A stretch of DNA of 23,213 nucleotides from an uncultured Collinsella sp. (GCA_900554325.1 USHA01000027.1:1-23213), one strand, 5' to 3'; shown: positions 1 to 7,016, counted from the first letter of the stretch. The notes: generated by a model not told the origin, from the letters alone. A program made the numbers and translations.

Positions 1-130
1 GGCGATTCATTCCTATTGCAGACATCAGGTAGCATAAAAGAAGTTCAAAATAGAACGAATAGGTTATCTGCAGCGCGACGGCAAAAGAAAAAAAGCCGTC
101 GCAGAGCAGACACATTTTCACGCGCCTATG

Positions 131-166
131 AAACGGCGGCTTTGATTTTCAGAGCCGCCGTTTCTT
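131..166 (+). terminator. Intrinsic terminator, element gene upstream of window
   Basis: An 11-bp perfect stem (131-141 with 153-163, GC-rich core CGGCGGCT/AGCCGCCG) encloses an 11-nt loop and runs into a T-rich stretch. It probably ends a transcript entering from left of the window. No convincing gene overlaps it. Confidence 0.6.
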
Positions 167-197
167 TGCGTTTACACAAACCTATGACGACTTGCAG

Positions 198-243
198 GGA
201 CACGGTAGCCGATTGGAGGTTGATTTACCGTGTCCTTCTTTTT
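198..243 (+). terminator. Second intrinsic terminator in tandem
   Basis: A 10-bp perfect stem GGACACGGTA/TACCGTGTCC (198-207 with 226-235) with an 18-nt loop is followed by TTCTTTTTATTT. Together with the hairpin at 131-166 this gives a double stop before the sigma-like gene. Confidence 0.65.
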
Positions 244-405
244 ATTTCGCAGTATCCATGATCTGCACCAGTTAAAAAAAGCGTAGCTCCCCCTCCAGGA
301 CAGTCTGGTTATGAATGTGAAATTAGACAACACATAAATGAATATGTAATTTCATGCGTCCGTGTGGCTTCATGCCGCCCGGGCGCTTTTGCGTTCTTAT
401 GGGGC

Positions 406-432
406 GGCTTCGGGTCATGTTGGCCCGAAGCC
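406..432 (+). other. Stem-loop in the leader of the sigma-like gene
   Basis: GGCTTCGGG (406-414) pairs perfectly with CCCGAAGCC (424-432) around a 9-nt loop. It lies about 60 nt before the ribosome binding site of the regulator at 504. No T tract follows, so it is better read as a 5'UTR structure than as a terminator. Function unknown. Confidence 0.4.
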
Positions 433-503
433 ATTCCCCGGTGCCGCTCCCCGCCGCCTTCGTTTCGGTCACTCGTCAACCAACAACCGAAACGGAGGTC
501 AAT

Positions 504-926
504 ATGGCTATTATCAATTTGCGGGACTATTACCCGTTCTATACATCGGATTGCTTCATGGAAGTATCGGAAGAAGTTGCAGAAATGTTCAAAGAGTTTG
601 ATCGTAAAGAGGCTGCCTACCGGCTGCGTACATACCGCCACAAAGCCTACTATTCCCTTGATCGGGATGACGGGCTGGAGCATGAAGCTGTCTTTGTTGC
701 CTTATCTCCCCATGAACTGTATGAGCGGAAAGTGACCATGCAGGAGCTTCACGCAGCGATTTCCAGTCTGCCGGACAAACAGGCAAAACGGATTTATGCT
801 CATTTCATTCTCGGCATGACCAAACAGGACATTGCCCGGGCAGAGGGCGTCCATGAAAAAGTGGTTCGTGTCGCAATCGAGCGAGGTCTGCGGCGCTTAG
901 AAAAAATTTTGAAAAATTCTTTGTAA
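504..926 (+). CDS. Sigma-70 region 4-like regulatory protein of the element
   Basis: A 140-residue protein. The C-terminal half (about residues 85-137) reads as a sigma-70 region 4 helix-turn-helix: a 'SLPDKQAKRIYAHFILGMTKQDIA' type core, broken here after SLPDKQAKRIYAHF, then a recognition helix around EGVHEKVVRVAIERGLRRL. Region 2 is not evident, so it is shorter than a true sigma factor. Similar small sigma-like proteins sit just upstream of excision/integration genes in Tn916/Tn1549-family elements. The start at 504 is chosen because GGAGG (494-498) lies 5 nt upstream; the open frame extends back to 354 but without a ribosome binding site and through a hairpin. Likely role, by inference: transcriptional regulation of element genes. 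Confidence 0.8.
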   Translation: MAIINLRDYYPFYTSDCFMEVSEEVAEMFKEFDRKEAAYRLRTYRHKAYYSLDRDDGLEHEAVFVALSPHELYERKVTMQELHAAISSLPDKQAKRIYAHFILGMTKQDIARAEGVHEKVVRVAIERGLRRLEKILKNSL

Positions 927-929
927 GGC

Positions 930-1415
930 GTACCGATTTAGGCCGGAAAATGAAATGGCTTATGAGAGGCAAAACACTTCGGGTCACAATGGCTCGAGGT
1001 TCAGACAAGCCTCATGCAGATTGAAAATCGAATAAAAAGACACCCGGATACGAAGGGGAACGCGCTGTGTGACAGACCCGCCATGACCTCGGATTTCAGA
1101 GAATACAGTCTTTGTAAAACTGAGCGAGCGAACAGGTCCATGCCATAGGTGGGGCAAGGCTGGCTCCACCGGAACAGGCGCAGAACCCGGATACTTGCGT
1201 TTAGTCACAGTCCGAGCGTTGAAGCGGCCTTGCAAGCCGTGAGCCGTCGCAGGCAATGAGAACGCCTTGCCATCAGAATGGGGAGAGTTGAAATACTATG
1301 GGGCATGAAGCCTATGTCCGTCCGGTGTGTCTGAAATGAAGTGAAAACCTATGGGGAGCCCCCGGCAATGCTGTCTGATGATAGGCCAACCGATCCGGCG
1401 TGGCTCCCCATCTTT
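930..1415 (+). ncRNA. Candidate structured non-coding RNA / long leader
   Basis: About 500 bases without a supported gene lie between the sigma-like CDS and the ORF at 1434. The stretch is rich in local pairing: GGTGGGGC/GCTCCACC (1148-1155 with 1163-1170), CGGC/GCCG around TTGCAA (1225-1239), GAGG/CCTC (996-999 with 1010-1013), and a closing terminator-like hairpin at 1351-1411. A 10-bp direct repeat ACCCGGATAC occurs at 1042-1051 and 1185-1194. I could not match it to group I or group II intron landmarks (no domain V, no GTGCG start) or to a riboswitch I know. That it is transcribed as an RNA is inference. Confidence 0.3.
1351..1415 (+). terminator. Terminator or attenuator before the ORF at 1434
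   Basis: ATGGGGAGCC (1351-1360) is perfectly complementary to GGCTCCCCAT (1402-1411), with further CCGG pairing inside, followed by TCTTTTC. The ribosome binding site of the next ORF begins about 10 nt later, so the hairpin could act as an attenuator of the downstream genes. Confidence 0.5.
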
Positions 1416-1433
1416 TCAAAAAAGGAGCACTTT

Positions 1434-1637
1434 ATGGGAAATGCGTTTGGAATGATCCCCGGCTTGGAAACGGACGAATGGAGCAATGACGCCTGCCGCG
1501 GTTATGTCATTATGGCAATGGAGGACTGCGGATTTTCAAAGAAGGATATACGGCGTGTTGTGGGGCAGCTTTATGAAGTATTTGACCTCAACAGCGTGGA
1601 GGACGCCAAAGAAAAGTACCATTCCAGTCCTTACTGA
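1434..1637 (+). CDS. Small element protein, unknown function (67 aa)
   Basis: A 67-residue acidic, probably helical protein with no motif I recognise. Start at 1434 is supported by AAAGGAG (1421-1427) 6 nt upstream; the open frame reaches back to 1341 but that part covers the hairpin at 1351-1411. It starts just after a terminator/attenuator and is followed by a terminator at 1673-1703, so it appears to be a single-gene unit. Small proteins in this position of Clostridia-type elements are usually conserved but uncharacterised; involvement in excision (Xis-like) is possible but unsupported by any visible motif. Confidence 0.65.
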   Translation: MGNAFGMIPGLETDEWSNDACRGYVIMAMEDCGFSKKDIRRVVGQLYEVFDLNSVEDAKEKYHSSPY

Positions 1638-1672
1638 GCTCGGGCCATATCGACCCGAAGTGGAGAAAGCTC

Positions 1673-1703
1673 AAAGGGCGGCACCTGCTGGGTGTCGCCT
1701 TTT
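1673..1703 (+). terminator. Intrinsic terminator after the 67-aa ORF
   Basis: A 13-bp stem with two wobble pairs (1673-1685 with 1691-1703; core GGCGGCACC/GGTGTCGCC) and a 5-nt loop ends in TTTT at 1700-1703. It begins 36 nt after the preceding stop codon. Confidence 0.65.
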
Positions 1704-1770
1704 GACATTTCCCCACAGGACAAGCGGGAAAGGCAGGCATATACACGCACTTTCGCAAAGGAGGTTTTCA

Positions 1771-1947
1771 ATGACGCAAGCTGTCACTTATGAACGAGAA
1801 ACAAAGTCTGTCGCATTTCAAGGGAAGATCATTGTGCTGGAAAGCCTCACGCCGGTACTTCCCCCGAAGGAGAAAGCACAGCGCAAAAAAGAAATTGAGC
1901 GTTGTCTTTATGAGGTGTTCAGAAAATATGGGGACAGATTTCCCTAA
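1771..1947 (+). CDS. Small element protein, unknown function (58 aa)
   Basis: A 58-residue protein with a charged C-terminal helix (about residues 33-57, KEKAQRKKEIERCLYEVF). Start at 1771 has a strong AAAGGAGG (1758-1765) 5 nt upstream; the longer open frame from 1486 overlaps the previous gene out of frame and is not credible. It lies 89 nt upstream of the recombinase start with a separate promoter between. No family recognised with confidence. Its place next to a serine recombinase would suit an accessory or directionality factor, but that is inference only. Confidence 0.65.
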   Translation: MTQAVTYERETKSVAFQGKIIVLESLTPVLPPKEKAQRKKEIERCLYEVFRKYGDRFP

Positions 1948-1959
1948 TCATTCGCAACA

Positions 1960-1988
1960 TTGTTGTCCGGGGCTGCTGATGGTATAAT
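1960..1988 (+). promoter_or_regulatory. Promoter of the serine recombinase
   Basis: A perfect TATAAT (1983-1988) lies 17 bp after a weak -35 TTGTTG (1960-1965). It is placed 48 bp before the recombinase start, which carries AAGGAAAGGAG as ribosome binding site. The AT-rich consensus -10 contrasts with the GC-rich host promoters. Confidence 0.6.
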
Positions 1989-2036
1989 ATAGTTGTAAGG
2001 TTGGTAGCTCCATTCCAACAAGGAAAGGAGCCCAAT

Positions 2037-3545
2037 ATGGAATTTATCAGAGAAGATTGTATTTACGCAAGACAGTCAGTAGACCGCAAGGACAGTATCA
2101 GCATTGAAAGTCAGATTGACTTTTGCAAGTATGAATTGAAAGGTGGGAGCTGCCGGGTATTCAAGGACAAAGGCTATTCCGGTAAAAATACGGATAGGCC
2201 GGAGTTTCAAAAGCTGTTGGGCGAGATCCGCAAGGGAAAGGTCAGGCGGGTCATCGTGTATAAACTGGACCGTATAAGCCGCTCTATTCTGGACTTTGCA
2301 ACGATGATGGAGCTGTTTCAAGAGTATGATGTGGAGTTTGTATCATCCACAGAAAAGTTTGATACTTCGACCCCGATGGGCCGGGCCATGCTGAATATCT
2401 GCATTGTATTCGCCCAGCTTGAACGGGAGACAATTCAGAAGCGTGTCACAGACGCCTACTATTCCCGGTGTCTGAAAGGTTTCCACATGAGCGGACAGGC
2501 ACCATACGGTTATCAGTTAGAGCCTACTGTGGTAAAGGGTATCCGTACAAAGAAAATGGTTGCCGACCCCATAGCCGCCGACCATGTACGGCTGATGTTT
2601 GAAATGTACGCTGAACCGGAAACCTCCTTCGGAGATATTACCCGATACTTCGAGGAACATGACATAAAAATTTATGGCAAATCCATGTTCCGTACATTTC
2701 TTTCCCAGCTTTTAAGAAACCCCGTTTACGCACAGGCCGATTTGGAGCTGTACGAATTTTTCAAGAGCCAGGGCGCAGCGATTGTCAATGACGCTTCCGA
2801 CTTTGCCGGAACAAACGGCTGCTATCTCTATCAGGGGCGGGATGTGAAGGAGGACAAGGACAGGTGCTTAAAAGACCAGATACTTGTTATCGCTCCCCAC
2901 GAAGCACTCATTTCCTCTGACACATGGCTGAAATGCCGGAAAAAACTTATGGCAAATACCACCTTCCAGCAGGGACGGAAACCGAAGAACACTTGGCTGG
3001 CCGGAAAAATCAAATGCGGTCATTGTGGGTATGCGCTGAAAGCCACCCATGTGCCAAACAGCACCGGGTATTTCCGCTGTACCAAACGGACGGAAAACAA
3101 AGGTTGTCCGGGCTGTGGGAAAATCCGCAAAGAAGAATTTGAGCAATTCATTTTCTCGGCCATGCAGGAGAAATTCAAAGACTTTCAGATACTCCACGGC
3201 AGGGAGGAAAAAGTCAATCCGAAACTGACAGCCTATCAAGTGGAACTGGCACAGGTGGAGGCAGAAATTGAAAAGCTGCTGGACACGCTGACCGGAGCCA
3301 ATGCGACCTTGCTTGCCTACGCTAACAAAAAAATTGAAGAACTGGACACCCGACGCCAGACCATTTCAAAGGCAATCGCCGAATTGAGTGTTGAAACCAT
3401 ATCGCCCCAGCAGATAAAGAAGTTATCCTATTATCTCGACAACTGGGACAGCATAGATTTTGACGACAAAAGAAAAGCCGCCGATGGTTTGATCTCTACG
3501 ATCAAGGCCACCAGCGACCGTGTTCAGATAGAGTGGAAAATCTGA
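2037..3545 (+). CDS. Large serine recombinase (TnpX/TndX type)
   Basis: A 502-residue site-specific recombinase that excises and integrates the element through a 5'-phosphoserine intermediate. The catalytic resolvase domain spans about residues 6-145: YARQS places the nucleophile at Ser14, and the YKLDRISRS segment near residue 75-85 holds the conserved active-site arginines. The recombinase domain follows (about 155-260). A zinc ribbon uses Cys327, Cys330, Cys348 and a Cys near 357 (KCGHCGY ... FRCTK ... CPGCG). A coiled-coil segment (about 395-450) and a C-terminal tail complete the protein, usual for the TnpX/TndX family. Start at 2037 follows GGAAAGGAG; the open frame begins at 2001 without a site. 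It is the last element gene, 32 nt from the stop of a convergent host gene. Confidence 0.93.
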   Translation: MEFIREDCIYARQSVDRKDSISIESQIDFCKYELKGGSCRVFKDKGYSGKNTDRPEFQKLLGEIRKGKVRRVIVYKLDRISRSILDFATMMELFQEYDVEFVSSTEKFDTSTPMGRAMLNICIVFAQLERETIQKRVTDAYYSRCLKGFHMSGQAPYGYQLEPTVVKGIRTKKMVADPIAADHVRLMFEMYAEPETSFGDITRYFEEHDIKIYGKSMFRTFLSQLLRNPVYAQADLELYEFFKSQGAAIVNDASDFAGTNGCYLYQGRDVKEDKDRCLKDQILVIAPHEALISSDTWLKCRKKLMANTTFQQGRKPKNTWLAGKIKCGHCGYALKATHVPNSTGYFRCTKRTENKGCPGCGKIRKEEFEQFIFSAMQEKFKDFQILHGREEKVNPKLTAYQVELAQVEAEIEKLLDTLTGANATLLAYANKKIEELDTRRQTISKAIAELSVETISPQQIKKLSYYLDNWDSIDFDDKRKAADGLISTIKATSDRVQIEWKI

Positions 3546-3576
3546 CATTTCCGCTCTATCGCCCCTCATTTCTATT

Positions 3577-4167
3577 TTATCTTGTTTGTACCCCTTGTAC
3601 ACCGATGTTTTCTATGGCCAGGTACTTAATGTCTTTTTTCTCGGTTTCTTTCTCGGCCGTGCGGTCTCGGATGATATAGGTACCGTTTGATTGACGCTCG
3701 AACGCAAAAGAGCGACTGGCCTTGCCGTCATGCTCGCCACTCCATACGTGGATGACCTTTCCGTCTTTGTCCGAGTCGCCATCGACCGACCAAATGCTGT
3801 AGCCCGTCTTTTTATGCTCTTCGAAATTGAGCAAGGTGCGGATAGCATACCAGTTTGTATCGTCATTCTTGGTCGTTACGTTCTCAAGGATGAGCTTGCT
3901 GGACGTGCCGTCATTAAACAGATGGCAGACGTTGCCGATGACGTTGCCGTCTTCGTTAACGCTTGCGGTACGAAAATAGCCCGCGGGGCGAAGGCGAATG
4001 ACGAAATTGTCGAGGCTGTCCGACGGTGCGGGTGTGTTGTCTGCAAATGCCGCTCGCAGGGGAATGCCCGGCGCTGCGGTTTCGGGCAGGCTTGCAAGTG
4101 GTGACAACGCCGCAAGCCCTAGGCCCAACGTAAATGCTCGGCGGCTGATGGCGCGGTGTTCGGTCAT
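3577..4167 (-). CDS. Tat-exported beta-trefoil (ricin-type)-like protein, probably 3'-truncated by the element
   Basis: A 196-residue protein. An N-terminal twin-arginine motif SRRAFTLG (residues 8-15), a hydrophobic stretch and an Ala-rich region to about residue 41 indicate Tat export. The mature part carries trefoil-like spacing (FVIRLRPAGYFRTAS, GYSIWSVDG, GTYIIRDR, KYLAIEN) reminiscent of RICIN/beta-trefoil domains that bind sugars, but only about two of the three lobes are present. The last residues (about VQGVQTR) are encoded at or within the element junction, so the native C-terminus is probably on the far side of the element. CGGATGGAG-like site: GGAGAAG precedes the ATG at 4167. Whether the truncated product is functional is unknown. 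The beta-trefoil call is moderate. Confidence 0.6.
   Translation of the reverse strand: MTEHRAISRRAFTLGLGLAALSPLASLPETAAPGIPLRAAFADNTPAPSDSLDNFVIRLRPAGYFRTASVNEDGNVIGNVCHLFNDGTSSKLILENVTTKNDDTNWYAIRTLLNFEEHKKTGYSIWSVDGDSDKDGKVIHVWSGEHDGKASRSFAFERQSNGTYIIRDRTAEKETEKKDIKYLAIENIGVQGVQTR
3587..3601. other. Candidate attachment-site half (imperfect palindrome)
   Basis: TGTAC (3587-3591) and GTACA (3597-3601) flank CCCTT. It lies 42-56 bp past the recombinase stop, where base composition switches from element to host. Serine recombinase crossover sites are short imperfect palindromes around a 2-bp core, so this is a reasonable att candidate, but the core cannot be assigned from one junction. Confidence 0.35.
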
Positions 4168-4365
4168 AACTTCTCCATTCGTAGAGTGCGGTTATGCGAT
4201 AGTTTTGGTCACTATACTGCTCAGATGTTTAAAGATGCTGGTTTAATTGTCTGCGCGGCGCAATAAATCGGCGGGCGGACGTGTTGGGGTGCTTGTCGTT
4301 TTCGTACTGTTGCTACATTTGGAGCGGTTCCGGCGTCCGGCATCCTCGCGTTCGTTGGCTACCGG

Positions 4366-4400
4366 CATAAGAAAGGGAGGGTCGGTTTACCGGCCCTCCC
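4366..4400 (-). terminator. Intrinsic terminator of the lipoprotein gene
   Basis: An 11-bp stem (4375-4385 with 4390-4400, one wobble) and a 4-nt loop TTTA on the complementary axis; on the minus strand it runs into TTTCTTATG. It lies 73 bp past the stop of the gene at 4473-5066. The rest of the 4168-4472 gap holds only the minus-strand leader of the Tat protein, with TATAGT at 4211-4216 as a weak -10 candidate. Confidence 0.8.
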
Positions 4401-4472
4401 TGGGTACGAAGCTCTGGGGTACCGTCGCTTGTTTGCACTGCGCCTGTGTTTCCCGCTGCACTCGCCAGTCGC

Positions 4473-5066
4473 TTAACGCTTGATCTCGATATCGTCGAGC
4501 TTGACGTCCATGGCCTCGGTCTTGGCCTCGGCGATGTCGTCGGCAAACTCCAGAGACTTCATCATGGTCTCGACGGCGTCCTTGTGTTCCTCGACGTTGT
4601 CGATGCGCACATACACACTGCCACCGTCAACGTCGGTGAAGTACTCGGTCGTCACGCCGCCCGAGTGCGTAAAGTAGGCACTGCGCCAGGTCTTGCCGTT
4701 GTACTTAACGGGATCGCTCTCGGTCCATCCGGAGTTGGCCTTCCACTTTGCCTCGTAGTCGAACAGCTCGTCGGCGTTCTTGTCAGAGTCGAAGACGGGG
4801 ATGAAGCGGTCGCTGGCGTGCTCGCTCTCGGTGAACTTAAACTGGGCCCTGTCGGCGGTGTCGCCTGCGACGTCGGTGATCTCGACGCCCTCGGGGACCT
4901 CGACCTTAAACCAAATGAAGTCGGTCCTCATATCCACGGCTGGCTTTTCTGCGCCGCCGCCACCGCCACTGCCGGTAGCGCCGCCGCTTCCGCCGCAACC
5001 CACCAGGGCAACTGCGGCAAAGAGGCTTATGCAGAGGGTGAGAATCGCAAAGGCCTTCTTTTTCAT
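4473..5066 (-). CDS. Secreted lipoprotein of unknown function
   Basis: A 197-residue protein. The signal peptide MKKKAFAILTLCISLFAAV ends in the lipobox LVGC, placing the lipidated Cys at residue 24, then a Gly/Ser-rich tether (about 25-40). The mature domain (about 45-180) is a single soluble domain with the look of small probe-like or stress-type lipoproteins (pattern FKVEVPEGVEI ... YFTDVDGGSVYVRIDNVEEHKDAVETMMKSLEF, cited in parts). AGGAGGA at 5074-5080 lies 7 nt before the ATG. It is monocistronic, with its own terminator at 4366-4400. It sits outside the membrane, anchored by lipid. No ligand or partner can be assigned. Confidence 0.85.
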   Translation of the reverse strand: MKKKAFAILTLCISLFAAVALVGCGGSGGATGSGGGGGAEKPAVDMRTDFIWFKVEVPEGVEITDVAGDTADRAQFKFTESEHASDRFIPVFDSDKNADELFDYEAKWKANSGWTESDPVKYNGKTWRSAYFTHSGGVTTEYFTDVDGGSVYVRIDNVEEHKDAVETMMKSLEFADDIAEAKTEAMDVKLDDIEIKR

Positions 5067-5138
5067 GGTCGTGTCCTCCTCGATCTGTAACCGCCCACGG
5101 ATTGCCTGTCTTTACTGTACGCGTGGACGGCTCGCTAG

Positions 5139-5365
5139 GGTGGGCCATGTGTCCCATTCTGGGGGCTGGAATTGCGCCGACAAGTGGCAATATGTGCGGT
5201 CGCAAAAGAGGGGAGGGCCGATGCTGTCGGCTCTCCCCGGGGTGAGGTGTCCGTTGTTTTAAAGGGGCGCGTGTACGCGGGCGTTGCCCCAACAGGTTCC
5301 TTGTTTATAGATATGTCCCAGTTTGTGACGTCCGGAAGTCTCGAAAGGTGGGCCATGTGTTCCAT
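5139..5365. repeat. Pair of 19-bp direct repeats (18/19 identical)
   Basis: GGTGGGCCATGTGTCCCAT at 5139-5157 recurs as GGTGGGCCATGTGTTCCAT at 5347-5365, 208 bp apart. They bracket the hairpin at 5210-5238 in a stretch of 460 bp (5067-5526) with no credible gene. Could be duplicated regulator sites or ends of a decayed element. Confidence 0.6.
5203..5238 (-). terminator. Orphan minus-strand terminator
   Basis: A 12-bp stem (5210-5221 with 5227-5238, one wobble) with 5-nt loop TGCTG. On the minus strand it is followed by CTCTTTTGCG, whereas the plus strand has no T tract. No annotated minus-strand gene lies upstream (5239-5526), so it may end a small RNA or be the remnant of a lost gene. Confidence 0.5.
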
Positions 5366-5420
5366 GTTTGCGGTGCCGACGCCTATCGTTCGTCATAGAA
5401 ATCCGCGATGGCCAGGTGCG

Positions 5421-5449
5421 CTGACGCTTGAGTACTTATGGGCTAGACT
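5421..5449 (+). promoter_or_regulatory. Candidate promoter of the folate C1 operon
   Basis: CTGACG (5421-5426), 17-bp spacer, TAGACT (5444-5449): four of six consensus bases at each box. The resulting leader would contain an 8-bp hairpin TCGGTCGG/CCGACCGA (5475-5482 with 5493-5500) ending 13 nt before the ribosome binding site AAGG of the first gene. Confidence 0.35.
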
Positions 5450-5526
5450 TAGCACCATTATGTGATCGATGCGGTCGGTCGGCGGTTGCCACCCGACCGA
5501 TGCATACGACTTGAAGGTGCATGCGT

Positions 5527-6159
5527 ATGAGCCAAGAGATGATGGACAAGACCTGCCGCGGGTTTGCCGAGGCGCTGGCCGCGCGCGAGCCGGTTCCCGG
5601 CGGTGGCAGCGCGAGCGCCTTTGTGGGCGCGCTGGGCGCCTCGCTGTGCGGAATGGTTGCCCGCTACGGTGCGACAAACCCTGCGCTTGCCGATCGCGCA
5701 GACGATCTGACGCGCGCGTTTGCCCGGGCAGACGAGTTGGCGCAGGAGCTTGTGGGCCTGGTTGCCGAGGATGTTCGTGCATACGGCCAGGTATCTGCGG
5801 CATACGGTATTCCTCGTGATGATCCGGCTCGACCTGCGGCGATTCAGGATGCGCTGCATGTGGCCGCTATGCCGCCGTATCGCATTATGGATGCCTGCGG
5901 GCGTGCGCTGGCGCTACTCGAGGACATGGCCGACAAGGGTTCGCGTCAGCTGCTGTCCGATGTGGCGTGCGGCGCCGTATTCTGCCGCGCCGCCATGCAG
6001 GGCGCGAGCTTGACGCTCTTTGCGAACACCACGTCTATGAAGGATCGTGCACGCGCCGAGGAGCTCGAGACGGCGTGTGATGAGTTGCTCGACACATGGT
6101 TGCCGCGCGCCGATGCGCTGGCGCGCCGCGCCTCCGACGCTGCAAGAAAGAGGGGATAG
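5527..6159 (+). CDS. Cyclodeaminase/cyclohydrolase family protein (FTCD_C/FchA-like)
   Basis: A 210-residue cytosolic, all-helical protein of the formiminotransferase-cyclodeaminase C-terminal family. The hallmark PVPGGGSASAFVGALGASL lies near residues 22-40, with the family's length (about 200-210). Members either deaminate 5-formimino-THF or act as methenyl-THF cyclohydrolase (FchA). Directly downstream, 2 nt after its stop, is folD, whose own cyclohydrolase residues look lost; that favours the cyclohydrolase role here, by inference. ATG at 5527 is preferred over 5521 because AAGG (5514-5517) is then 9 nt upstream instead of 3. Transcribed from its own leader at about 5456. Confidence 0.85.
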   Translation: MSQEMMDKTCRGFAEALAAREPVPGGGSASAFVGALGASLCGMVARYGATNPALADRADDLTRAFARADELAQELVGLVAEDVRAYGQVSAAYGIPRDDPARPAAIQDALHVAAMPPYRIMDACGRALALLEDMADKGSRQLLSDVACGAVFCRAAMQGASLTLFANTTSMKDRARAEELETACDELLDTWLPRADALARRASDAARKRG

Positions 6160-6161
6160 CC

Positions 6162-7016
6162 ATGGCTGAGCTACTGAAGGGTGCTCCCGTCGCCCGCGCT
6201 TTGACTGAGGAGCTCGCTGCCCGCTGCGCTGCGCTGCGCGAACGCGGTGTTGTTCCGACGCTTGCTATCGTGCGTGTGGGTGAACGCGAGGACGACCTAT
6301 CCTACGAGCGCGGCGCCCTTAAACGCTGCGAAAAGGTTGGCATCGAGGCGCGTCGCGTGTTGCTTCCTGCCGGTGTTTCGCAAGACGAGCTGTTGACGGC
6401 CATCGAGGACATCAATGCCGACTCGGCTGTTCATGGCTGTCTGATGTTCCGCCCGCTGCCCGCCGGCCTTGACGAGAACGCCGTCGCCGCAGCGCTCGAT
6501 CCCGCCAAGGACGTTGACTCCATGACGCCGGCTTCGCTGCTCACCACGCTTTCGGGGCGCGGTGAGGGTTTTGCCCCCTGCACAGCCGAAGCCGTGCTTG
6601 CTTTGCTGGATCATTATGGCGTTGAGCTGGATGGAGCTAAGGTTGCTGTGGTCGGGCGCTCGCTGGTGATCGGGCGTCCTGTTGCTGCCATGCTTACGGC
6701 GCGCAATGCGACCGTGACGACGTGCCATACGCATACGCGCGACCTTGCTGCCGAGTGCCGTGCGGCTGATATTGTGGTTGCCGCCGTTGGACGCGCGCGC
6801 ACGATTGGCGTGGATGCCGTTCGCGAGGACCAGACGATCATTGATGTGGGCATTAACTGGGATGAGGACGCTGGCAAGCTGGTGGGTGACGTCGATTTTG
6901 TTGCCGCGGAGCCGGTTGTTGGTGCCATCACCCCCGTGCCGGGCGGCGTGGGCGCCGTGACAACGGCGATTCTCGCCAAACACGTGATCGAAGCGGCCGA
7001 GCGCGCATTGAAATAG
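6162..7016 (+). CDS. folD: Methylenetetrahydrofolate dehydrogenase, FolD family, probably lacking cyclohydrolase activity
   Basis: A 284-residue cytosolic enzyme interconverting methylene-THF and methenyl-THF with NAD(P). The catalytic domain comes first (about 1-120 plus the C-terminal helix) and the Rossmann domain second (VVGRSLVIGRPVAAML near 163-178; ITPVPGGVGAVTT near 256-268). In the family motif Tyr-x-x-x-Lys-x-Lys, this protein reads Y48-ERG-A52-L-K54: the catalytic Lys (Lys56 of human MTHFD1, Lys54 of E. coli FolD) is Ala. The VQLPLP motif reads MFRPLP, so the catalytic Gln (human Gln100) is Phe96. The Asp of KDVD (Asp119) is kept. Known mutants of those Lys and Gln lose cyclohydrolase but can keep dehydrogenase. 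The ribosome binding site (AGAGGGG, 6149-6155) lies inside the upstream gene, implying translational coupling. Confidence 0.93.
   Translation: MAELLKGAPVARALTEELAARCAALRERGVVPTLAIVRVGEREDDLSYERGALKRCEKVGIEARRVLLPAGVSQDELLTAIEDINADSAVHGCLMFRPLPAGLDENAVAAALDPAKDVDSMTPASLLTTLSGRGEGFAPCTAEAVLALLDHYGVELDGAKVAVVGRSLVIGRPVAAMLTARNATVTTCHTHTRDLAAECRAADIVVAAVGRARTIGVDAVREDQTIIDVGINWDEDAGKLVGDVDFVAAEPVVGAITPVPGGVGAVTTAILAKHVIEAAERALK

Larger units (their letters stand above)
1..3600. mobile_element. Right-hand end of an integrative (conjugative) element, Tn1549/CTn5-like
   Basis: This stretch has visibly lower GC and Clostridia-like codon use compared with the GC-rich DNA from about 3600 onward. It carries a sigma-region-4-like regulator, two small ORFs and, as the last gene, a large serine recombinase. 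In Tn4451/Tn5397/CTn5-type elements a recombinase of this kind lies next to one end of the element. The left end, relaxase and conjugation genes are outside the window. The right boundary is inferred to lie between the recombinase stop (3545) and about 3605, where base composition changes and a minus-strand host gene loses its expected C-terminus. The exact junction cannot be fixed without an empty-site comparison. Confidence 0.75.

Noticed and set aside
16..261. 81-codon plus-strand ORF at the left edge
   Set aside because: It runs through two terminator hairpins, has no ribosome binding site and a composition typical of chance coding.
927..1433. Group II or group I intron in the element
   Set aside because: No domain V sequence, no GTGCG-type 5' end, no catalytic core motifs and no reverse transcriptase or homing endonuclease.
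5475..5500. Folate riboswitch upstream of the C1 operon
   Set aside because: Only one 8-bp hairpin is visible and the conserved tetrahydrofolate-riboswitch sequence is absent.
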